From assembly GCA_008375315.1 (NCBI GenBank), contig CP032507.1, positions 2,355,001-2,419,000 of the forward strand: DNA of 64,000 nucleotides, given 5' to 3'. The translations under genes and the position numbers were made by a program. Positions 27,062 to 36,255 of this stretch are shown in pieces. Under the pieces are notes generated by a model. The model was given only the letters and a program-made list of their open reading frames with translations. It did not search any database and had not been told where the DNA came from. Source of the DNA: Ectothiorhodospiraceae bacterium BW-2. Its GTDB lineage: Bacteria; Pseudomonadota; Gammaproteobacteria; Thiohalomonadales; Thiohalomonadaceae. The stretch's first letter is position 1, and each line of letters starts with the position of its first letter.

Positions 27062-27874
27062 ATGACTCAGGTGATTGAAAAAGAGCAGCTAGTCGAGACG
27101 ATTCGTCTCTACTTACCAGAACTATTAGAGAGTGATCAACAGTTTCGATACGAGATAGAGCAGCTACTCTCGCGCCACTTTATGAACCGTCACGAAAGTG
27201 ATCGTCGTTTTGATCGCTTAATGGACGAGTGGCGCAGTGAACGAGAGGAGCAGAGCCGTCAGTGGGATCTCAAGTGGGAGGAGCAGAACAGTAAGTGGGA
27301 GGAGCAGAACCGTAAGTGGGAGGAGCAGAACCGTAAGTGGGATGAACAGAACCGGAAGTGGGATGAACAGAACCGTAAGTGGGATGAACAGAACCGGAAG
27401 TGGGAACTTAAGTGGGAGGAGCACCGACGCGAGTTTGATCGTGTGCATGAAGAGATTATGGCGATAAGCCAAAAGCATGATCGATCAATCGGTGCCTTAG
27501 GGTCTCGTTGGGGGCTCCAATCGGAACGAGCGTTTCGGGACGCACTTGCCGCCATTTTAGAGCAGAGTTTTGGGGTACAGGTCATTAATGTGAACGAGTT
27601 TGATGATGAGGGGAGCGTGTTTGGGGCACCGGATCAGGTCGAGATTGATGTGATTATCAAAAACGGCCTACTCATTATTTGTGAGCTTAAATCGTCCATC
27701 GATAAGGCGGGTATGTATATTTTTCATCGCAAGACACTCTTTTATGAGCAGCGCCATAACCGGACAGCTAACCGTAAAATAGTGATCTCACCGATGATCG
27801 ATACAAGAGCGAGAGCGGTAGGTGAGCGGTTAGGGATTGAGATGTATGGTGATTCACTCGATGTTGTGGCATGA
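27062..27874 (+). CDS. Coiled-coil PD-(D/E)XK nuclease-like protein, copy 2 (expanded repeat)
   Basis: A 270-aa paralogue of the upstream gene, identical over most of its length, including the motif [20 protein letters not shown]. Differences are an expanded coiled coil, a W-D for W-E change near 68, and R-to-K in the nuclease core. The coiled coil holds six 7-residue units of the type W(E/D)EQN(R/S)K, against two in copy 1. Seven-residue spacing keeps the coiled-coil register, so expansion lengthens the rod without breaking the frame. The stop overlaps the pilR start (ATGA), so pilR translation is coupled to this gene. Confidence 0.75.
   Translation: MTQVIEKEQLVETIRLYLPELLESDQQFRYEIEQLLSRHFMNRHESDRRFDRLMDEWRSEREEQSRQWDLKWEEQNSKWEEQNRKWEEQNRKWDEQNRKWDEQNRKWDEQNRKWELKWEEHRREFDRVHEEIMAISQKHDRSIGALGSRWGLQSERAFRDALAAILEQSFGVQVINVNEFDDEGSVFGAPDQVEIDVIIKNGLLIICELKSSIDKAGMYIFHRKTLFYEQRHNRTANRKIVISPMIDTRARAVGERLGIEMYGDSLDVVA
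27275..27400 (+). repeat. 21-bp coding minisatellite, six units
   Basis: Six tandem 21-bp units (consensus TGGGAKGARCAGAACMGKAAG) encode the WEEQNRK heptads of copy 2. Copy 1 has two units at 26492-26533. Neighbouring units are almost identical at the DNA level, which suggests recent slippage expansion. Confidence 0.9.
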
Positions 27875-29247
27875 GTTTTAGGCCAACGGCGCTCATTGTC
27901 GATGATGAGCCCGATATACTAGAGCTATTAGCGCTGACTCTGTCGCGCATGGGAGTGGAGAGTCGTGCTGCCGCCTCACTAGAGCAGGCGTTTCGTATGT
28001 TACAACAGCAGCCGTTTCACCTCTGTTTGACCGATATGCGTCTGCCCGATGGCGATGGTCTGGAGCTAGTGCGCTATATTAGCAGCGAACTACCACAGCT
28101 ACCGGTAGCGGTGATTACCGCTCACGGCAATATGGATTGCGCGATTGAGGCGCTAAAGGCGGGGGCGTTCGATTTTGTTAATAAACCGGTCGAACTGAAA
28201 ACACTGAAGGCACTCATCGAGAGTGCACTGAAGCTATCACGCGGCGATAGTGAACCATCAGCAGACCGGGCGAGTGAGGAGGCTAGTTTTTTAGGCGAGG
28301 CCGCTGTGGTTATCGAGCTGCGGCAGACAGTGCGTAAATTAGCACGCAGCCAGGCACCCATCTACATTAAAGGCGAGTCGGGAACCGGCAAAGAGCTCAT
28401 CGCCCGCATGATTCACCGCTTAAGTCCCCGAGCAGAGCGACCCTTTATCGCCGTTAACTGTGGCGCGATTCCGGCTGAACTGATTGAGAGCGAACTGTTT
28501 GGCCATGTGAAGGGGAGCTTTACCGGCGCTACTCAGAATAAACAGGGGCTATTTGTAGCGGCCGATGGCGGGACGCTGTTTTTAGACGAAATCGCCGAAC
28601 TGCCGCTTGAGATGCAGGTTAAATTGCTGCGGGTGATTCAGGAGCGGCGAGTGCGTCCGGTCGGCTCAGAGCGAGAGCAGGCGATCGATATTCGTATTTT
28701 GAGTGCTACCCACCAACATTTAGCTGCCCGAGTACGGGAGGGGCTGTTTCGGGAAGATCTCTACTTCCGAATTAATGTGATTGAGCTGGAGCTACCGAGT
28801 CTGCGCCAACGGCGTGAGGATATTCCCCTACTAGTTGACCATATTGTGCAGAGGATCTGTCGGCGTCTGCAGCAGCTACCGATCAAACTGAGCCCGCAGG
28901 CGCTAGAGACGCTGCAACACTACCCCTTTCCGGGCAATGTTCGAGAGTTGGAGAATATACTAGAGCGAGCCTTGACCTTGAGTGATGGCTCAATGGTGGG
29001 GGTGGACGATCTGCGTCTGCAGCTCCCCGAACCGGAAGAGCTGCAGCGAGAGAGACTTGATGAGGGGGCTAGAGTGCTGCTGTGGGCAGAGGAGGTAGGG
29101 CTCGATGCCTGCATGGAACAGATAGAGCGCTCTGTGTTACAGCAGGCGCTACAACAGTGCCGTTTTAATAAAACGGCTGCCGCAAAGAGGCTTGGAATCA
29201 GTTTTCGTTCGCTGCGCTATCGTCTGCAGCGACTGGGGATTGAGTAG
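27871..29247 (+). CDS. pilR: Sigma54-dependent response regulator PilR
   Basis: PilR activates pilin transcription with sigma54 when phosphorylated by PilS. The receiver domain (1-120) has VDDEPDILE and phosphoacceptor D55 in [11 protein letters not shown]. The AAA+ domain has Walker A GESGTGKE near 169, the sigma54 contact loop [14 protein letters not shown] near 209, and Walker [12 protein letters not shown] near 233. A Fis-type helix-turn-helix closes the protein ([25 protein letters not shown]). The 458-aa length is standard. The start overlaps the upstream nuclease-like gene by 4 nt. The last 50 bp overlap the convergent suhB gene, covering the DNA-recognition helix codons. Confidence 0.95.
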   Translation: MSFRPTALIVDDEPDILELLALTLSRMGVESRAAASLEQAFRMLQQQPFHLCLTDMRLPDGDGLELVRYISSELPQLPVAVITAHGNMDCAIEALKAGAFDFVNKPVELKTLKALIESALKLSRGDSEPSADRASEEASFLGEAAVVIELRQTVRKLARSQAPIYIKGESGTGKELIARMIHRLSPRAERPFIAVNCGAIPAELIESELFGHVKGSFTGATQNKQGLFVAADGGTLFLDEIAELPLEMQVKLLRVIQERRVRPVGSEREQAIDIRILSATHQHLAARVREGLFREDLYFRINVIELELPSLRQRREDIPLLVDHIVQRICRRLQQLPIKLSPQALETLQHYPFPGNVRELENILERALTLSDGSMVGVDDLRLQLPEPEELQRERLDEGARVLLWAEEVGLDACMEQIERSVLQQALQQCRFNKTAAAKRLGISFRSLRYRLQRLGIE

Positions 29248-30031
29248 CGGCTAACACCGGTTGTAGCCGTTTAATCATGACGCCAAATAGTTTAGGACCG
29301 GCAGCAACGAGGTCGCCGCGCTGCATATAGCCCTCATCGCCGCGCATATCGCCGACCAGCCCCCCCGCCTCTTTGATCAGTAATACCCCAGCGGCAATAT
29401 CCCAAGGATTGAGGCCAAACTCCCAAAAACCGTCAAAACGGCCCGCAGCGACCCAAGCTAGATCGAGTGCTGCCGAGCCTGGGCGACGAATACCGGCACT
29501 ATCGGGTATCAGTGCCTTTAGGGTCTGTAGATAGAGCTCCAGATTCTGATTGGGGCGAAATGGAAATCCAGTGCCGAGTAGCGCCCCCTTCATGGAACGG
29601 CGTTGAGTGACTCGCAGGCGGCGGTTATTGAGCTGAGCGCCGCCCCCCTTGCTAGCGGTAAAGAGCTCCTGACTCACCGGATCGTACACCACCGCTTGGG
29701 TTAGCTGCCCCTTATGTTGTAGCGCAATCGAGACGGCAAACTGCGGCACTCCGTGGATAAAGTTGGTAGTGCCATCTAGGGGATCGATAATCCACACATA
29801 GTCGCTATCGCGCAGATTTTGGCCACTCTCCTCGCCCCAAAAGCCGTGATCGGGGTAGGCTTTGGTCAAAGTTTCAATAATCATCTGCTCCGCCCGCTCA
29901 TCGACCTCAGTGACATAGTCGTGTCGCGACTTGTTGTTTATCTGCAACCTATCCACCTGTTCTAGCGAACGGCTGATATAATTCCCCGCCTTGAGGGCGG
30001 CATTAACGGCAATATTGAGCATCGGATGCAT
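29198..30031 (-). CDS. suhB: Inositol monophosphatase family protein SuhB
   Basis: SuhB hydrolyses inositol phosphate in vitro and also acts in rRNA antitermination with Nus factors. Metal-binding motifs are in order: WGEESG near 70, WIIDPLDGTTNFIHG near 85, and the C-terminal NPWDIAAGVLLIKEAGG near 209. At 277 aa it is slightly longer than usual, and the extra C-terminal residues (about 265-277) come from the stretch that overlaps the pilR end by 50 bp. ATG 30031 starts the normal N-terminus MHPMLNIAVNAALKAG. Confidence 0.95.
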   Translation of the reverse strand: MHPMLNIAVNAALKAGNYISRSLEQVDRLQINNKSRHDYVTEVDERAEQMIIETLTKAYPDHGFWGEESGQNLRDSDYVWIIDPLDGTTNFIHGVPQFAVSIALQHKGQLTQAVVYDPVSQELFTASKGGGAQLNNRRLRVTQRRSMKGALLGTGFPFRPNQNLELYLQTLKALIPDSAGIRRPGSAALDLAWVAAGRFDGFWEFGLNPWDIAAGVLLIKEAGGLVGDMRGDEGYMQRGDLVAAGPKLFGVMIKRLQPVLAATQSPVAADDSAANEN

Positions 30032-30094
30032 GATGGGCTCCTTGATGGTGAATGGTGAACAGTGCAGATGACAGAGTCAATGGAGTGAGGGGCG

Positions 30095-30100
30095 ATTATA
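30095..30100 (-). promoter_or_regulatory. Possible -10 element of suhB
   Basis: The minus strand reads TATAAT about 65 nt before the suhB start, within the divergent suhB-trmJ gap. No good -35 box is visible, so support is weak. Confidence 0.3.
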
Positions 30101-30193
30101 GCAGCCGTCCGCCTTAGAGGGGGCGCTGTTCTGTCGTGGTTATGACATTTTTTGTTGCTAAGGCTATTTTAAACGGGAGATAAGGAGCAGAGA

Positions 30194-30946
30194 GTGAACA
30201 GCTATCATGAGGCGAGGCGAGTTAAACCGCGTGATGTTGTCGTGGTCATGGTGGAGACCAGCCACCCTGGAAATATCGGCGCAGCAGCCCGAGCGATGAA
30301 AAATATGGGATTGCGGCAGTTACGACTAGTCGAGCCGCGCCACTTTCCCCACCCTGATGCAGAGGCTCGCGCATCGGGGGCGGAGGATATTTTGCAAAAA
30401 GCAGAGCGCTACTCGCAGTTAGCTGAAGCGATTGCCGATTGCGACATCGTCTATGGTGCTTCGGCGCGGCAGCGAACTCTGCACTGGCCGCAGGTCACGC
30501 CGCGAGAACTGGCTGAAGAGGTTAGTCAGCGACCTCTCTCGAAGGTGGCGCTGGTCTTAGGGCGGGAGAGCTCCGGCTTGAGCAACAGTGAGCTTCAGTT
30601 ATGTCAGCGGCTAGTTACCATACCGGCGGCTGCCGATTTTAGCTCGCTAAATGTGGCCGCTGCGGTGCAGATTTTAGCTTACGAACTCTTTCTTGCCCTC
30701 GCCGAGAGGGAGCTACCGCCGTTATCATCGCCGTCGGCTGCTAGTCGGTTGGTGAGTAGTGGTGAACGCGAAGGGTTCTACGCCCAGCTACAGCAGACAC
30801 TGATAGCGCTCGATTTTCTCGATCCGACTAATCCGCGTCAGCTAATGCCACGGTTGCGACGACTCTTCGCTCGTATTGAGCTAGAGCAGCGGGAGCTTAA
30901 TATCCTTAGGGGAATATTGACCGCTATGGGCAAGCGCCTACAGTAA
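30194..30946 (+). CDS. trmJ: tRNA (cytidine/uridine-2'-O)-methyltransferase TrmJ
   Basis: TrmJ is a SPOUT-fold enzyme that 2'-O-methylates position 32 of tRNAs. Seen here are VMVETSHPGNIGAAARAMKNMG near 17, VYGASARQRTL near 88, and the knotted SAM site LVLGRESSGLSNSEL near 122 followed by IPAAADFSSLNVAAAVQILAYE near 145. GTG 30194 has AAGGAG 8 nt upstream. The trmJ-cysE-iscR order is common in gammaproteobacteria and links tRNA modification with sulfur metabolism by position. Confidence 0.93.
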   Translation: MNSYHEARRVKPRDVVVVMVETSHPGNIGAAARAMKNMGLRQLRLVEPRHFPHPDAEARASGAEDILQKAERYSQLAEAIADCDIVYGASARQRTLHWPQVTPRELAEEVSQRPLSKVALVLGRESSGLSNSELQLCQRLVTIPAAADFSSLNVAAAVQILAYELFLALAERELPPLSSPSAASRLVSSGEREGFYAQLQQTLIALDFLDPTNPRQLMPRLRRLFARIELEQRELNILRGILTAMGKRLQ

Positions 30947-31008
30947 CTATTGGCCTGGTTATTGCATTGATTTAACAGAACAGAACATTGGCATGGAGCA
31001 TAAAAGTT

Positions 31009-31815
31009 ATGTTTGAACGGTTAAGAGAGGATATTCGCTGTATTTTTGATCGTGATCCAGCAGCCCATTCACTAGCTGAGGTGCTGCTTACCTATCCGGG
31101 GCTGCATGCGGTGCTATTTCACCGTATGGCGCATAGGCTATGGCACTGGCGATTATCGCTACTGGCCAAACTGGTGGCTACCTTTTCACGCTGGCTAACC
31201 GGCATTGAGATCCATCCTGCTGCAGTGATTGGGCGACGCTTTTTTATCGATCACGGCATGGGGGTGGTCATTGGCGAGACGGCAGTCATTGGGGATGACT
31301 GTACCCTCTATCACGGCGTGACGCTAGGAGGAACGAGTTGGCAGGCGGGTAAGCGCCATCCGACTTTAGGTAACGATGTCGTGGTTGGCGCAGGGGCTAA
31401 GGTACTCGGGCCTTTAGAGGTCGGTGATGGCGCTCGTATTGGCTCAAATGCAGTCATTGTCAAAGGGGTGCCGCCGCGGACCACCGTCGTCGGGGTGCCG
31501 GGGCGAGTGGTGCGCCGCCCTGTGGCTGACGAAACACACGAAAAGCGTAAAAAGATCGCCGCTAAAATTGGCTTTGACGCTTACGGCACCAGCGCTGACA
31601 TGCCTGATCCGGTTGCGCATGCGATTAACTGTATGCTGGACCATATTCATGCGATGGATGAGAAGATGGAGCAGATGTGCGGGGCGATAAAGAGCTTGGG
31701 GGCCGAGATCGATATCGACAAACTAGTCGAACTCGGTGCCTGTGAGATCGATTCGGGAGAGGCGTTGTTACAGCGAGAGCGCCTCGATACCGGTGAGAAG
31801 GGGGAAAAAATTTGA
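31009..31815 (+). CDS. cysE: Serine O-acetyltransferase
   Basis: CysE acetylates serine with acetyl-CoA, the first step of cysteine synthesis. The N-terminal helical region starts [19 protein letters not shown]. The left-handed beta-helix has the hexapeptide repeats [39 protein letters not shown] and LGGT. I start at ATG 31009, with GGAG 10 nt upstream and the family N-terminus, not at the upstream TTG 30988. This gives 268 aa. The C-terminal tail (about 200-268) is charged and longer than in the E. coli enzyme. It supplies cysteine for the adjacent Isc system. Confidence 0.94.
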   Translation: MFERLREDIRCIFDRDPAAHSLAEVLLTYPGLHAVLFHRMAHRLWHWRLSLLAKLVATFSRWLTGIEIHPAAVIGRRFFIDHGMGVVIGETAVIGDDCTLYHGVTLGGTSWQAGKRHPTLGNDVVVGAGAKVLGPLEVGDGARIGSNAVIVKGVPPRTTVVGVPGRVVRRPVADETHEKRKKIAAKIGFDAYGTSADMPDPVAHAINCMLDHIHAMDEKMEQMCGAIKSLGAEIDIDKLVELGACEIDSGEALLQRERLDTGEKGEKI

Positions 31816-31821
31816 TCCTTA

Positions 31822-31846
31822 ATACTTGACTATTTTGCTAAGGAAC
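31822..31846 (+). promoter_or_regulatory. Putative IscR type 1 site and iscR promoter
   Basis: ATACTTGACTATTTT (31822-31836) matches the left half of the IscR type 1 consensus ATASYYGACTRWWW. The right half GCTAAGGAAC is a poorer match. TTGACT inside it can act as a -35 box with TAGATT 17 bp downstream. The place fits [2Fe-2S]-IscR repressing its own operon. Confidence 0.55.
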
Positions 31847-31893
31847 TATAGATTAGCAGCCAATGATAGCGACAACGATGGGGAATCACAACG

Positions 31894-32376
31894 ATGCGAC
31901 TCACTACAAAAGGGCGTTATGCCGTCACTGCGATGCTCGATTTGGCTCTTCACTACGAACAGGGAGCCGTTAGCCTCTCCGATATCTCTGCTCGGCAAGG
32001 GATTTCGCTCTCCTATTTAGAGCAGCTCTTCTCTAAGATGCGCCGCAGGGGGCTAGTTAATAGCTCTCGCGGCCCCGGTGGCGGGTATCGTTTGAGCCGC
32101 AGCGCGTCGGACATTTTTGTCGCCGAGGTGATTGCCTCTGTCGATGAGAAGGTTGATGCGCGTAAGTGCGAGGGCAAGGGCAACTGCAACAATGAGACCA
32201 AATGTCTGACACACGATCTCTGGTGCGATTTGAGTGACCAGATCTATAACTTCCTCAGTCAGATCGATCTGCAGCAGCTAGTTAACCGAGAGCAGGCGAG
32301 AGGGCGTAGCTGCTCGACTACCACTAACCAGCTATTGCGCCAAGAGATTTTGTCACAGTCGTTGCCATCACTTTAA
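31894..32376 (+). CDS. iscR: Fe-S cluster-sensing regulator IscR
   Basis: IscR is an Rrf2-family repressor that binds a [2Fe-2S] cluster and adjusts Isc expression to Fe-S demand. The winged helix (1-75, [39 protein letters not shown]) is followed by the cluster loop [22 protein letters not shown], with three cysteines in C-x5-C-x5-C spacing plus the His ligand. Length (160 aa) matches. It heads the isc operon. Confidence 0.97.
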   Translation: MRLTTKGRYAVTAMLDLALHYEQGAVSLSDISARQGISLSYLEQLFSKMRRRGLVNSSRGPGGGYRLSRSASDIFVAEVIASVDEKVDARKCEGKGNCNNETKCLTHDLWCDLSDQIYNFLSQIDLQQLVNREQARGRSCSTTTNQLLRQEILSQSLPSL

Positions 32377-32406
32377 AGCACGAGGGTAGCGGCTGAGGCT
32401 CTTAGC

Positions 32407-33555
32407 GTGTCACTCGAATACTATTTTGACCACAATGCGACCACCCCCTGCTTCGATGAGGTGGTTGAAGCGATGCAGCCCTTTTGGCGGCAACACTGTT
32501 ATAACCCCTCTGCTCTCTACCGGGGAGCTAGAGTTGCTAAAGATGCTGTTGAGCAGGCGCGTAGAGAGGTAGCGGCGCTGGTTGAGGCCTATCCGGAGCA
32601 GGTGCTATTCACCAGTGGCGGCAGTGAAGCGAACAGTTGGGGGGTGGCCGAACTGTGGCGTCAGAGCCGTAGTGGAGCGGTGGGTGTCAGTCGCATCGAA
32701 CATCCCTCGGTGCTTGAGGCGGCGCGGGCACAGAGGGGAGAGTGTCATCCGTTAGCGGTTAACGAAGTGGGTGAACTGGATATGGCCGCTTTGCAGCAGC
32801 AGCTTGAGAGTGGCACCGATGCGATTGCAGTCATGGCGGCAAATAATGAAACCGGCGTGGTGCAGCCGCTGCAACAGCTTAGCGAGCTGTGTCGTCACTC
32901 TCAGTGTCGCTGGCACTGTGACGCGGTACAGCTAGTTGGCAAGGTGCCGTTTAGCTTTAGCCAGAGCCACTGCGCTACACTGTCGCTGTCGGCACACAAG
33001 CTAAATGGCCCTAAGGGTGTCGGGGCACTGGTGGTGCGCGAACCGGCACGATTGAGCCCGCACCAGCGAGGTGGAGGACAGGAGCGATCGTTACGAGCTG
33101 GAACAGAAAATGTTGCCGCTATCGTCGGTTTCGGTGTCGCCGCTTCGATATGGCACCAGCAGGGAGAGGGGCTGCGGCAGCATCTGACACAGTTAGGTCA
33201 CTATTTAGAGCAGCAGCTACGGCGGCGATTTCCGACGGCACGGCTGTTTGCGACCGAGGCGGAGCAGCGACTGCCTAATACGCTCTTTTTTGCGCTCCCT
33301 GCGATTGAGGGGCAGAGCCTGATTATGGCGCTCGACCGAGTCGGTTTTGCCATCGCCAGTGGTTCGGCTTGTGGTAGTCATCATGAAGCACCGAGCCATG
33401 TACTACAGGCGATGGGGGTGAGTGACGAGTTAGCGCGCGGCGCAGTTAGAGTCAGCTTAGGTATCGATAGCTGCCGTGACGGTGTCGATAGTCTGCTAAC
33501 TGCTCTGGAGCAGCAGGTAAAAGGGCTACGCTCGATCGCTGCGCTAGGCTGGTAA
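32407..33555 (+). CDS. NifS/IscS-like cysteine desulfurase, additional copy
   Basis: A PLP-dependent enzyme that removes sulfur from cysteine as enzyme-bound persulfide. It has YFDHNATTP near 6, the PLP lysine in [15 protein letters not shown] near 200, and the catalytic Cys in ASGSACGSHHEAPSHVLQAMG near 322. This 382-aa protein is clearly divergent from the true IscS next door, whose loop is [11 protein letters not shown]. It is closer to the NifS type. GTG 32407 lies 30 nt after iscR, so it belongs to the operon. A specialised role, such as supplying sulfur to another acceptor, is inference. Confidence 0.9.
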   Translation: MSLEYYFDHNATTPCFDEVVEAMQPFWRQHCYNPSALYRGARVAKDAVEQARREVAALVEAYPEQVLFTSGGSEANSWGVAELWRQSRSGAVGVSRIEHPSVLEAARAQRGECHPLAVNEVGELDMAALQQQLESGTDAIAVMAANNETGVVQPLQQLSELCRHSQCRWHCDAVQLVGKVPFSFSQSHCATLSLSAHKLNGPKGVGALVVREPARLSPHQRGGGQERSLRAGTENVAAIVGFGVAASIWHQQGEGLRQHLTQLGHYLEQQLRRRFPTARLFATEAEQRLPNTLFFALPAIEGQSLIMALDRVGFAIASGSACGSHHEAPSHVLQAMGVSDELARGAVRVSLGIDSCRDGVDSLLTALEQQVKGLRSIAALGW

Positions 33556-33604
33556 AGCAATGGGTAATGACTAATTTTTTTACGATGACGATTTTGGAGC
33601 AACG

Positions 33605-34825
33605 ATGATGAACAGACCAATCTATCTTGACTATTCGGCAACCACCCCGGTCGATCCGCGTGTGGCCCACGAGATGTGCCGCTATCTGATGCCGGAGGAT
33701 GGTCTATTTGGTAACCCCGCCTCCCGCTCTCATCGCTATGGCTGGGATGCGGAGAAGGCGGTGGAGCAGGCGCGGCACTATGTGGCCGAGCTGATTAATG
33801 CTGATGCAAAAGAGATAGTCTGGACCTCGGGGGCGACTGAATCGAATAATCTGGCCATTAAAGGGGTCGCCCACTTCTACCATAAGAGGGGCAAACATAT
33901 TATCACCAGTAAGACCGAACATAAGGCAGTACTCGATACCTGTCGCCACCTTGAGAAGGAGGGGTATGAGGTCACCTATCTCGATCCCGACGCCAATGGC
34001 CTCATCGATCTGGCCAAGCTAGAGGCGACGATGCGTGAGGATACTATCTTGGTCTCGATTATGCATGTGAATAACGAAATTGGCGTAGTGCAGAATATGG
34101 CGGCGATTGGTGAGCTGTGTCGTGAGCGCAAAGTGCTGTTCCATGTCGATGGAGCCCAGAGCGCCGGCAAGGTGCCGATTGATGTGCGGGCGATGAAGAT
34201 CGATCTACTATCGCTCTCGGCGCATAAAATTTATGGCCCTAAAGGGGTAGGAGCGCTCTATGTGCAACGCAAGCCGAGGGTTCGCATTGAGGCGCAGATG
34301 CACGGTGGTGGGCATGAAAGAGGGATGCGCTCTGGAACGCTAGCGACCCATCAGCTAGTGGGTATGGGAGAGGCGTTTCGGCTAGCTAAAGAGGAGATGG
34401 CGAGCGATAACGAACGGATCTACGCTCTGCGCGAGCGACTGCTAGCGGGGATTAAGGATATAGAGGAGGTCTATATTAATGGCGATATGGAGCAGCGGGT
34501 GCCGCATAATATCAATATTAGCTTTAACTATGTTGAGGGCGAATCGCTGATGATGGCGCTGTCAGATCTGGCCGTCTCCTCTGGTTCTGCCTGCACGTCA
34601 GCCTCCTTAGAGCCCTCTTATGTGTTGCGAGCGTTAGGCCGGAGCGATGAGTTAGCCCACAGCTCAATTCGCTTTAGCATCGGGCGCTTTACCACTGAGG
34701 CCGATATTGACCATGCGATTGAGCTGATTCAACAGAAGATTAGCAAACTGCGCGACCTCTCCCCGTTGTGGGAGATGTATAAAGAGGGGATCGATCTGTC
34801 CAAAATTCAGTGGGCAGCCCATTAA
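33605..34825 (+). CDS. iscS: Cysteine desulfurase IscS
   Basis: IscS is the main cytoplasmic sulfur donor for Fe-S assembly and tRNA thiolation. At 406 aa it matches E. coli IscS (404). Seen are [14 protein letters not shown] near 8, the PLP lysine in [18 protein letters not shown] near 203, the flexible catalytic loop [21 protein letters not shown] near 324, and the C-terminal [19 protein letters not shown] that docks IscU. GGAGC precedes ATG 33605; ATG 33608 is an alternative. Sulfur from here can go to IscU, TtcA and possibly the rhodanese. Confidence 0.98.
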   Translation: MMNRPIYLDYSATTPVDPRVAHEMCRYLMPEDGLFGNPASRSHRYGWDAEKAVEQARHYVAELINADAKEIVWTSGATESNNLAIKGVAHFYHKRGKHIITSKTEHKAVLDTCRHLEKEGYEVTYLDPDANGLIDLAKLEATMREDTILVSIMHVNNEIGVVQNMAAIGELCRERKVLFHVDGAQSAGKVPIDVRAMKIDLLSLSAHKIYGPKGVGALYVQRKPRVRIEAQMHGGGHERGMRSGTLATHQLVGMGEAFRLAKEEMASDNERIYALRERLLAGIKDIEEVYINGDMEQRVPHNINISFNYVEGESLMMALSDLAVSSGSACTSASLEPSYVLRALGRSDELAHSSIRFSIGRFTTEADIDHAIELIQQKISKLRDLSPLWEMYKEGIDLSKIQWAAH

Positions 34826-34875
34826 TTTAACTCTCGTCGATGTCGGCAGAACAGGCAGCGGCCGGCAAAATCCCG

Positions 34876-34881
34876 TATAAT
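34876..34881 (+). promoter_or_regulatory. Possible internal -10 element before iscU
   Basis: A perfect TATAAT lies 48 nt before iscU in the 103-bp iscS-iscU gap, the longest gap within the operon. The -35 region is poor, so a secondary promoter is only a suggestion. Confidence 0.3.
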
Positions 34882-34928
34882 GAACAGGGAATTGAGAGCT
34901 GCCAAGCGATAAAATGAGGTAAATAGCA

Positions 34929-35333
34929 ATGGCATATAGCGAAAAGGTAATTGATCACTACGAAAACCCGCGTAATGTTGGGGCGTTTGACAAGAGTGAA
35001 ACTAATGTAGGTACCGGCATGGTCGGGGCACCGGCGTGTGGCGATGTGATGCGGCTACAGATTCGGGTTAACGATGAGGGGGTGATTGAAGACGCCTGTT
35101 TTAAAACCTACGGCTGTGGTTCGGCGATTGCATCGAGCTCACTGGTCACCGAGTGGGTAAAGGGGAAGAGCCTAGATGAGGCGAGTACGATAAAAAATAG
35201 CGATATTGCCGAAGAGTTGGCACTACCGCCGGTAAAAATCCACTGCTCGGTGTTAGCTGAAGATGCGATTAAGGCCGCGATTCACGATCTACAGGAGAAG
35301 CGGGGTGCGGCTGTTGCCGCAAAGGGGGCCTAG
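34929..35333 (+). CDS. iscU: Fe-S cluster assembly scaffold IscU
   Basis: IscU receives sulfur from IscS and builds the [2Fe-2S] cluster before HscA/HscB release it. The three ligand cysteines are at C37 (PACGDV), C63 (YGCGSA) and C106 (HCSV), with the HscA recognition segment LPPVK at 99-103. Length (134 aa) fits, with a short Ala-rich tail. It ends directly before the iscA ATG. Confidence 0.98.
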   Translation: MAYSEKVIDHYENPRNVGAFDKSETNVGTGMVGAPACGDVMRLQIRVNDEGVIEDACFKTYGCGSAIASSSLVTEWVKGKSLDEASTIKNSDIAEELALPPVKIHCSVLAEDAIKAAIHDLQEKRGAAVAAKGA

Positions 35334-35657
35334 ATGGCGGTGACACTGACGAATACGGCCGCAGAACGGGTAAAGAGCTACCTGACTAATCGTGGCAAGG
35401 GGGAGGGGCTACGCCTTGGGGTACGCACCTCCGGTTGCTCTGGCATGGCCTATGTGATCGAGTTTGCTGACGAGGTTTCGAGTGAAGATCAAGTCTTTGA
35501 AAGTCACGGCGTAAAGGTGATCGTTGATCCTAAAAGCATGGTCTATCTCAATGGCACTGAGGTCGATTTTGCCAAAGAGGGGCTCAATGAGGGGTTTAAG
35601 TTTAATAACCCTAACGCCAAAGATGCCTGTGGTTGCGGCGAGAGTTTTAATGTCTGA
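35334..35657 (+). CDS. iscA: Iron-sulfur assembly protein IscA
   Basis: An A-type carrier that passes clusters to target proteins. The three cysteines are at C35 (TSGCSGMAY), C99 and C101 (ACGCGESF), as in the family. Length is 107 aa. It starts right after the iscU stop and overlaps hscB by 1 nt. Confidence 0.98.
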   Translation: MAVTLTNTAAERVKSYLTNRGKGEGLRLGVRTSGCSGMAYVIEFADEVSSEDQVFESHGVKVIVDPKSMVYLNGTEVDFAKEGLNEGFKFNNPNAKDACGCGESFNV

Positions 35658-36205
35658 TGCAACTCGATAGCCGTTTAAGTACTAAAGACCATTTTGAGCT
35701 GTTTGGGCTAACCCCCGGTTTCGATATCGATACCGGGCAGTTAGCCAGCGCCTATCGAGAGCTACAGCAGCAGACCCATCCTGATCGCTTCGTCAATGAG
35801 GGAGAGTCGCTGCGGCGGATGGCGCTCCAGCTCAATTCGCAGGTGAATGAGGCCTACACCACACTCAAATCGCCCCTCTCTCGTGGGCGTTATCTACTTC
35901 AGCTACGAGGGCTGTTGATGGATGAGAGCGATACTCGTATGGAGACCCCCTTTTTGATGCAGCAGATGGCGCTGCGTGAGGCACTAGAGAACTCTGGCCA
36001 GAGTGAGGATCCGCTAGCTACCATCGACTCAATTCGACAACAGCTAGAGGCCGATACCAACGCACTACAGCAGAGCTTGCGTAGTCAGTTAGCTCAACAG
36101 AGCCCGCAAGGGGATAGCGAGGCGTGGCAGAGCCTTCGTAAACTACAGTTTTTAGTTAAATTTGCCCAAGAGCTGGATGAAGCGGAGCAGCGGCTCAGCG
36201 ACTAG
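35657..36205 (+). CDS. hscB: Fe-S co-chaperone HscB
   Basis: A J-domain protein that brings IscU to HscA and stimulates its ATPase. The N-terminal J domain has DHFELFGLTPGFDID near 12, the HPDRF motif near 42-46 and NEAYTTLKSPLSRGRYLL near 71. The C-terminal helical part binds IscU. At 182 aa it is close to E. coli HscB (171). Confidence 0.95.
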   Translation: MQLDSRLSTKDHFELFGLTPGFDIDTGQLASAYRELQQQTHPDRFVNEGESLRRMALQLNSQVNEAYTTLKSPLSRGRYLLQLRGLLMDESDTRMETPFLMQQMALREALENSGQSEDPLATIDSIRQQLEADTNALQQSLRSQLAQQSPQGDSEAWQSLRKLQFLVKFAQELDEAEQRLSD

Positions 36206-36255
36206 CATCAACCATTTAATTGTACTAATAGCCACAACAGAGAAGGGAGAGCGTT

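Larger units (their letters stand above)
26279..27874 (+). repeat. Tandem duplication of the PD-(D/E)XK gene between pilS and pilR
   Basis: The two copies start 783 bp apart and are nearly identical in DNA from their ribosome sites (AGAGATTAAGAGGTAGAGT) to their stops. The main difference is 96 bp in the coiled coil: four extra 21-bp units plus TGGGAACTTAAG in copy 2. Sequence between the copies derives from the start of pilR and the end of pilS, so the duplicated unit reached into both flanking genes. Confidence 0.9.

Noticed and set aside
27275-27400. Tandem 21-bp units considered as a CRISPR-like array
   Set aside because: Units are contiguous, with no unique spacers, and lie in a coding frame with heptad period.
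27218-27585. Frames opposite the 21-bp repeat region
   Set aside because: Their repetitive products (such as RFCSSHL) arise only from the repeats in the true gene.
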